Origin: an uncultured Anaerotignum sp.
Lineage (GTDB): Bacteria > Bacillota > Clostridia > Lachnospirales > Anaerotignaceae
Reading direction: 5' to 3'
Assembly (NCBI RefSeq): GCF_934277605.1
Contig: NZ_CAKQVD010000067.1
Location: forward strand, 1 to 9,859
DNA: 9,859 nt
A program made the position numbers and the translations under genes. The notes below the pieces were generated by a model. It made no database searches. It worked only from the letters and a program-made list of their open reading frames with translations, and was not told the DNA's origin. Below are positions 5,721 to 9,859 of this stretch, piece by piece (position 1 is the first letter of the stretch; each line of letters starts with the position of its first letter).

Positions 5721-7355
5721 ATGTTAAAGAGAAAAAAGGTATTTGTTATTGGGCATAAAAATCCGGATACAGACTCCATCTGCTCTGCGATTGCCTATGC
5801 GGCATTGAAGAATAAGGTGGATGAGGGCGAATTTGTAGCCAAAAGAGCCGGAGAGGTAAACAACGAAACGAAATATGTGTTGGATTTTTTTGATGCGGAA
5901 ACCCCTGAATTCATCGGCCATGTCGGCACGCAGATTAAGGACGTAGACATCAAGCCTACACCCACCTTGAATGAGGATATTTCTCTGAAAAATGCTTGGA
6001 ACAAAATGAGAGACATGCAGGAGTCCACGATGCCTGTCGTAAAGGACGGCACATTGGAGGGTATCATTTCCGTTAAGGACATCGCAACGGCGAACATGGA
6101 CATTTATGAGACACGGATTCTGGCTATTTCCCGCACAAAATATACAAATGTTTTGGATGCCATTGACGGCGAAATGCTGGTGGGCAACCCTGAGGAGGAA
6201 ATCACAAAGGGGAAGATTCTGATTGGTGCGGCAAACCCCGATTTGCTGGAGAATTATGTTGAGGACGGCGATATGCTGCTGACGGGGAACCGTTTTGAAA
6301 ACCAGCTTTGCGGGATTGAAATGAATGCAGGCTGTATTGTGGTTTGCACCGGTGCGCCCATTTCCAAGACGATTCAAAAGCTGGCGAAGGAGAACAACTG
6401 CAAAATCATCAGCACACCCCATGACACATTGATGGTGGCAAGATTGATTTCCCAATCCGCACCTGTACGGTATTTTATGAAGAAGGACCATCTGATTACC
6501 TTTAACAGAGAGGATTTCATCAGCGATATTCGGGATACACTGGCAAAAATTCGCCACAGAGATTTCCCTGTTCTTGACAGAGAGGGACAATATTGCGGGA
6601 TGCTTTCCAGACGCTCCCTTTTGAGCATGGACAGCAAGAAAATCATTTTGGTGGACCACAATGAAATGGCGCAGGCGGTAGACGGCATTGATGAGGCAGA
6701 GATATTGGAGATTATCGACCATCACAGACTGGGCAGCATGGAAACGGCTTTGCCTGTATACTTCCGCAATCAGCCTGTGGGCTGCACTGCAACGATTGTT
6801 TATGAATTATATCAGGAAAACGATGTGGAGGTGGACAAAAAGATTGCAGGTCTGCTTTGCTCCGCAATTCTTTCCGACACGCTGATGTTCCGTTCCCCGA
6901 CCTGTACGGCAAAGGATAAAAAGGCGGCAGAGGAGCTGGCGAAAATCGCAGGGATTGACATTCAGGACCATGCGGAAAAAATGTTCCGTGCAGGCAGCAG
7001 CCTGGCAGACAAAACCCCAGAGGAAATTTTCTATCAGGATTTCAAAAAATTCAGCGGCAACGACAAGAACTTCGGTGCGGGGCAGATTTCTTCCATGGAC
7101 AAGGCAGAGCTGGAGCAGCTTCGCCCCAAAATTGCGGCATACATGGAGGGGGCAGTCAAGGATGGAGAAATGCTGTTCTTCCTTTTGACCAACATTTTGA
7201 CAGAATCCTCCGATTTGGTATTCGCAGGCGAGGGCGCAAGGGAATTGGTGGAAACCGCTTTTGGCGAAGCACAGGAAAACTGGGTACACGTTTCCGGCTT
7301 GGTTTCCAGAAAGAAGCAGTTTGTGCCGAGCGTTTTGCACGTTTTGCAGCAGTAA
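5721..7355 (+). CDS. Mn-dependent inorganic pyrophosphatase, CBS-DRTGG type (family II)
   Basis: Hydrolyses pyrophosphate to two phosphates in the cytoplasm, pulling forward DNA, RNA and protein synthesis. The 544-residue length fits the long, nucleotide-regulated form, not the ~310-residue plain form. Residues 1-70 open the DHH catalytic domain with GHKNPDTDS (His12, Asp16, Asp18 as metal ligands). Then come a CBS motif (about 75-125), a DRTGG domain (about 135-245) and a second CBS motif (about 250-305, ending GMLSRRSLL). The DHH domain resumes with VDHNE (312-314 DHN), IDHHRLG (333-335 DHH) and LSDT (Asp386), and the DHHA2 domain ends with the substrate-binding SRKKQ at 529-533. In this family the CBS pair binds adenine nucleotides, with AMP or ADP inhibiting. 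The start is set by AGGGAGG seven bases before ATG 5721. It is first in an operon with truA. All catalytic motifs are present, so it should be active. Confidence 0.97.
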   Translation: MLKRKKVFVIGHKNPDTDSICSAIAYAALKNKVDEGEFVAKRAGEVNNETKYVLDFFDAETPEFIGHVGTQIKDVDIKPTPTLNEDISLKNAWNKMRDMQESTMPVVKDGTLEGIISVKDIATANMDIYETRILAISRTKYTNVLDAIDGEMLVGNPEEEITKGKILIGAANPDLLENYVEDGDMLLTGNRFENQLCGIEMNAGCIVVCTGAPISKTIQKLAKENNCKIISTPHDTLMVARLISQSAPVRYFMKKDHLITFNREDFISDIRDTLAKIRHRDFPVLDREGQYCGMLSRRSLLSMDSKKIILVDHNEMAQAVDGIDEAEILEIIDHHRLGSMETALPVYFRNQPVGCTATIVYELYQENDVEVDKKIAGLLCSAILSDTLMFRSPTCTAKDKKAAEELAKIAGIDIQDHAEKMFRAGSSLADKTPEEIFYQDFKKFSGNDKNFGAGQISSMDKAELEQLRPKIAAYMEGAVKDGEMLFFLLTNILTESSDLVFAGEGARELVETAFGEAQENWVHVSGLVSRKKQFVPSVLHVLQQ

Positions 7356-7365
7356 GGGGCGTGCA

Positions 7366-8130
7366 ATGAAGAACTACAAGATGGTTTTGGCGTATGACGG
7401 CACACGCTATAACGGCTGGCAGAAGCAGGGGAACACGGAAAACACCATACAGGAAAGATTGGAACGCATTTTAGAGGAAATTTGCGGCGAGGAAACGGAG
7501 GTTTTCGGCTCCGGCAGAACGGATGCAGGCACGCACGCCACAGGGCAGGTGATGAATTTTCACATGGACTGGAAGGACACGCCCGAGGCCTTATTGGATG
7601 CCTTCAACGCAAGACTGCCTGAGGACTTGGCGGCACTTTCGATTGCGGAAATGCCTTTGCGCTTTCACAGCAGGCTCAGTGCCAAGGCAAAGCATTATTC
7701 CTATTCCATCTGGATTGGCAAGCGCCCGCCTGTGTTTGAGCGGAAGTATACCTTTCGCTGTGCCGAGGGGCTGGATGTGGCAGCCATGCGGCAGGCGGCG
7801 GCAGGCTTTATCGGAACGCATGATTTTAAAAGCTTTTGCGCCAACAAGAGAATGAAAAAATCAACGGTGCGCACCGTTTATGACATTGTGTTTGAGGAAA
7901 CGGAGGGCAAGCTGACACTGCATTTTTACGGCAACGGCTTTCTTTACCAAATGGTGCGGATTTTGGCAGGAACGCTCATTGAGGTGGGGGAAGGCAAGCG
8001 GCAGGCAGACGGCATGGCAGATCTTTTGCAGGCGAAAAGCAGAGAGCAGGCAGGCTTTACAGCCCCGAGCCGTGGGTTATTTTTGCGTGAAGTGTTTTAT
8101 GAGGATTGGAAAGGCGGTAGCATGGCATGA
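7366..8130 (+). CDS. truA: tRNA pseudouridine(38-40) synthase TruA
   Basis: Converts uridines 38, 39 and 40 in the anticodon arm of many tRNAs to pseudouridine, supporting reading-frame maintenance. The protein has 254 residues, normal for TruA. It opens with the family's YDGTRYNGWQKQ, has the catalytic Asp53 in GSGRTDAGTHA, and continues with FHSRLSAKAKHYSY and the late GNGFLYQMVRILAGTL motif. ATG 7366 is chosen over in-frame upstream starts because the family begins here and AAGGGG (7354-7359) lies 6 bases upstream; longer forms would overlap the pyrophosphatase. It follows the pyrophosphatase stop by 10 bases and overlaps the next gene by 4, so it is clearly mid-operon. No missing motif is seen. 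Confidence 0.97.
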   Translation: MKNYKMVLAYDGTRYNGWQKQGNTENTIQERLERILEEICGEETEVFGSGRTDAGTHATGQVMNFHMDWKDTPEALLDAFNARLPEDLAALSIAEMPLRFHSRLSAKAKHYSYSIWIGKRPPVFERKYTFRCAEGLDVAAMRQAAAGFIGTHDFKSFCANKRMKKSTVRTVYDIVFEETEGKLTLHFYGNGFLYQMVRILAGTLIEVGEGKRQADGMADLLQAKSREQAGFTAPSRGLFLREVFYEDWKGGSMA

Positions 8131-9713
8131 TTCGTGTATCGGAAATCAAACTGCCCATCACAAGCAATCAAAAGGCTTTGGAAAAAAGGTTGGCGAAGGC
8201 ATTGCGTGTGCCTGTGGAGGAGCTGAAGGCATACCGCATTTTCAAACGCTCTCTGGATGCCAGAAAAAAGGACAACATCCATTATGTATATGTGGTGGAT
8301 GTGGAAGTGAAAAACGAGCATAAAATTTTGGAAAAAAATAAGGATAGGCATATTTCAAGGACACCCGATTTGGCGTATTCTCTTCCGAAGGGGAAGGAGC
8401 TGCCGCAGAAGCGCCCTGTTGTTGTGGGCTTTGGCCCTGCCGGAATGTTTGCGGGCTTGCTTTTGGCGGAGATGGGCTTTCGTCCAATCGTTTTGGAGCG
8501 TGGCGGCGATGTGGACAGCCGCAAGCAAGCGGTGGAAGCCTTTTGGCGCACAGGCAGGCTGGATGTGGAAAACAACGTGCAGTTTGGCGAAGGCGGTGCA
8601 GGCACCTTTTCTGACGGCAAGCTGACAACACGCATTAAGGACCCCCGTTGCCGCAAGGTTTTGGAGGAAATGGTGGAGGCAGGCGCACCGGAGGAGATTC
8701 TTTATGATGCGAAGCCGCACATTGGGACAGATTTACTGCGGGGTGTTGTGAAAAACATTCGGGAGAAAATCATTTCCTTGGGCGGCGAGGTGCGTTTCTT
8801 TACAAAGGTGACAGGCTTTGTGTGGGAAAGAAATCGGGTGCAGGCGGTTGTTCTGCAAAACGGAGAAAAAATTGAAACGGACGAGGTTGTTTTGGCATTG
8901 GGACATAGTGCCAGAGATACCTTTACTTTATTGCATGAAGAAAACTTTGCATTGGAGCAAAAGCCCTTTGCCATGGGTGTGCGGATTGAGCATCCCCAAG
9001 AGATGATTGATGCGGTGCAATATGGTGAGGCGGCAGAGCTTTTGCCGACAGCGGATTATCGGCTGACCTATACCACGACGAAAAACAGGGGGGTATATAC
9101 CTTTTGCATGTGCCCCGGCGGCTATGTGGTGGCGGCGGCCTCCGAGGAGGGCAGGCTTGCCATCAACGGCATGAGCGAACACGCCAGAGATGGAAAAAAT
9201 GCCAATTCTGCATTATTGGTGCAGATTTTTCCGGAGGATTTCGGGAGCAAGCATCCCTTGGCGGGGATGTTTTTCCAGAGGGAATTGGAGGAAAAGGCAT
9301 TTTTGGCAGGCGGCGGCAATTACACCGCACCTGTGCAGACAGTCGGCAGCTTTTTGGGAAAGGAAGCGGCGGCGCAGGCGGAGGTGGAGCCAACCTATCG
9401 CCCCGCGGTAAGGGAAAGCAATCTGGAGGAAATTTTCCCGCCCTTTATGACGGAGGCACTCAAGGAGGCATTGCCTGCCATGGCAAGAAGGCTGAAGGGC
9501 TTTGACCGAGCAGATGCACTTTTGACGGCGGTGGAAAGCCGTAGCTCCTCCCCGATTCGCATTTTGCGGGAGCAAACGGGGATGAGCTTACACAAGGAGG
9601 GCGTTTATCCGGCGGGCGAGGGTGCAGGCTATGCGGGCGGCATTGTTTCCGCAGCAGTGGATGGCATTTATGTGGCAGAAAAAATTGCAGAAAAATATGG
9701 CCGGACAAAATAA
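8127..9713 (+). CDS. FAD-dependent NAD(P)/FAD oxidoreductase-like protein (COG2509 type)
   Basis: A 528-residue flavoprotein of the widespread but poorly characterised FAD-dependent dehydrogenase group; substrate and physiological role are unknown. Residues 1-85 form a small N-terminal alpha/beta domain typical of the group (RVPVEELKAYRIFKRSLDAR, HYVYVVDVEV). Residues 97-125 form the dinucleotide-binding fold with VVVGFGPAGMFAG (GxGxxG at 101-106) and the ribose-binding acidic end IVLERG. GEGGAGTFSDGKL at 154-166 is a family signature. The C-terminal GEGAGYAGGIVSAAVDG near residues 497-515 closes the FAD site. There are no membrane segments or signal peptide. The start ATG 8127 overlaps the truA stop in ATGA, which implies translational coupling; AAGGCGG (8111-8117) is the likely binding site. 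It is the last gene of the operon, and its stop is only 22 bases from an insertion element end. Confidence 0.93.
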   Translation: MIRVSEIKLPITSNQKALEKRLAKALRVPVEELKAYRIFKRSLDARKKDNIHYVYVVDVEVKNEHKILEKNKDRHISRTPDLAYSLPKGKELPQKRPVVVGFGPAGMFAGLLLAEMGFRPIVLERGGDVDSRKQAVEAFWRTGRLDVENNVQFGEGGAGTFSDGKLTTRIKDPRCRKVLEEMVEAGAPEEILYDAKPHIGTDLLRGVVKNIREKIISLGGEVRFFTKVTGFVWERNRVQAVVLQNGEKIETDEVVLALGHSARDTFTLLHEENFALEQKPFAMGVRIEHPQEMIDAVQYGEAAELLPTADYRLTYTTTKNRGVYTFCMCPGGYVVAAASEEGRLAINGMSEHARDGKNANSALLVQIFPEDFGSKHPLAGMFFQRELEEKAFLAGGGNYTAPVQTVGSFLGKEAAAQAEVEPTYRPAVRESNLEEIFPPFMTEALKEALPAMARRLKGFDRADALLTAVESRSSSPIRILREQTGMSLHKEGVYPAGEGAGYAGGIVSAAVDGIYVAEKIAEKYGRTK

Positions 9714-9735
9714 AAAAAGTCCCCGATTTAAATCG
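9714..9735 (+). terminator. Half of an intrinsic terminator, apparently split by an IS
   Basis: Right after the stop codon comes AAAAAGTCCCCGATTT (9714-9729), the usual shape of a terminator's 5' arm, then AAATCG (9730-9735), which starts the matching 3' arm. The expected continuation GGGAC plus a T-run is absent; TGAAGTGCCC of the element follows instead. The remaining six-pair CGATTT/AAATCG palindrome has no usable loop or U-run, so it should not terminate on its own. Confidence 0.5.
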
Positions 9736-9786
9736 TGAAGTGCCCCCTGTCAAGTAGACAGTGAAAAAATAAAAATGTTTTTTTGG

Positions 9787-9820
9787 AGATGGTCTCTGCA
9801 TTGGCAGAGACCATCTTTTT
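9787..9820 (+). terminator. Strong hairpin terminator inside the IS end
   Basis: AGATGGTCTCTGC (9787-9799) pairs perfectly with GCAGAGACCATCT (9804-9816) around ATTG and is followed by TTTT. It points into the element, so it would stop operon transcripts before they run antisense into the transposase gene. The transposase stop codon (complement of 9819-9821) lies in its U-run. Confidence 0.88.
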
Positions 9821-9859
9821 ATGCAGCAGCGTGAAACTCCATAGGTGTCATGCAGCGAA
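9819..9859 (-). CDS. IS3-family transposase OrfB, last residues (partial)
   Basis: Read on the - strand, the final codons give RCMTPMEFHAAA and a TAA stop. This matches the usual end of IS3/IS150-group DDE transposases, where a Met-Thr-Pro-x-Glu-Phe segment lies shortly before the C-terminus. The remainder, including the DDE residues, is beyond the right edge, so completeness cannot be judged. Confidence 0.65.
   Translation of the reverse strand, partial: RCMTPMEFHAAA

Larger units (their letters stand above)
9736..9859 (-). mobile_element. IS3-family insertion sequence, one end (continues past window)
   Basis: From TG at 9736 the sequence reads TGAAGTGCCCCCTGTCAAGTAGACAGTG across 9736-9763, with the TCAAGTAGACA word seen at the tips of many IS3-family elements. 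The 3' end of a transposase on the - strand follows at 9819-9859. This is the transposase-3' (right) end of the element. The other end, the target duplication and the full transposase lie outside the window. The exact tip is inferred from the interrupted terminator arm and the TG dinucleotide. Confidence 0.7.

Noticed and set aside
5724..6725. A 333-residue - strand open frame
   Set aside because: It is the antisense shadow of the pyrophosphatase gene, with no binding site and no recognisable domain.

Overview
The window looks like a chromosomal segment of an anaerobic Firmicute, most likely Clostridia of the Lachnospirales/Lachnospiraceae type. Pointers are the strong AGGAGG-like ribosome binding sites, intrinsic terminators with U-runs, a nucleotide-regulated CBS/DRTGG family II pyrophosphatase, and several multi-domain cyclic-di-GMP proteins. 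The taxonomic call is inference; there is no rRNA or marker gene to fix it.

Left half (1-5140) is a cyclic-di-GMP island on the + strand. It starts inside the 3' end of a GAF-GGDEF gene. Next is a large PAS-GAF-GGDEF-EAL gene (862-2982) closed by a strong terminator, then a decayed gene (about 3161-3636), then a complete PAS-GAF-GGDEF gene (3703-5067). The last 0.7 kb of the first and last GGDEF genes, including a hairpin after the stop codon, are near-identical direct repeats that bracket the EAL gene and the relic. The relic, read across frames, carries pieces of a membrane glycosyltransferase of the BcsA/cellulose-synthase type and probably the start of a PilZ domain. The island therefore once seems to have held makers, a breaker and a user of c-di-GMP, of which the user is now dead.

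Middle (5141-5720): an intergenic stretch, then a tRNA-Cys(GCA) gene with a near-consensus promoter and its own intrinsic terminator, then the leader of the next operon.

Right half (5721-9713) is a tight housekeeping operon: Mn-dependent inorganic pyrophosphatase, tRNA pseudouridine synthase TruA (10 nt gap) and an FAD-dependent oxidoreductase (4 nt ATGA overlap).

Right edge (9736-9859): the end of an IS3-family element, transposase on the - strand. Its tip appears to have landed in the terminator stem of the operon, and a strong hairpin terminator inside the element sits where it could stop operon read-through instead.

I see no CRISPR array, no defence system and no clearly new type of system. 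The points most worth checking are the glycosyltransferase-PilZ relic, the altered GGDEF site of the EAL protein, the shared three-cysteine PAS motif, and the IS-split terminator.
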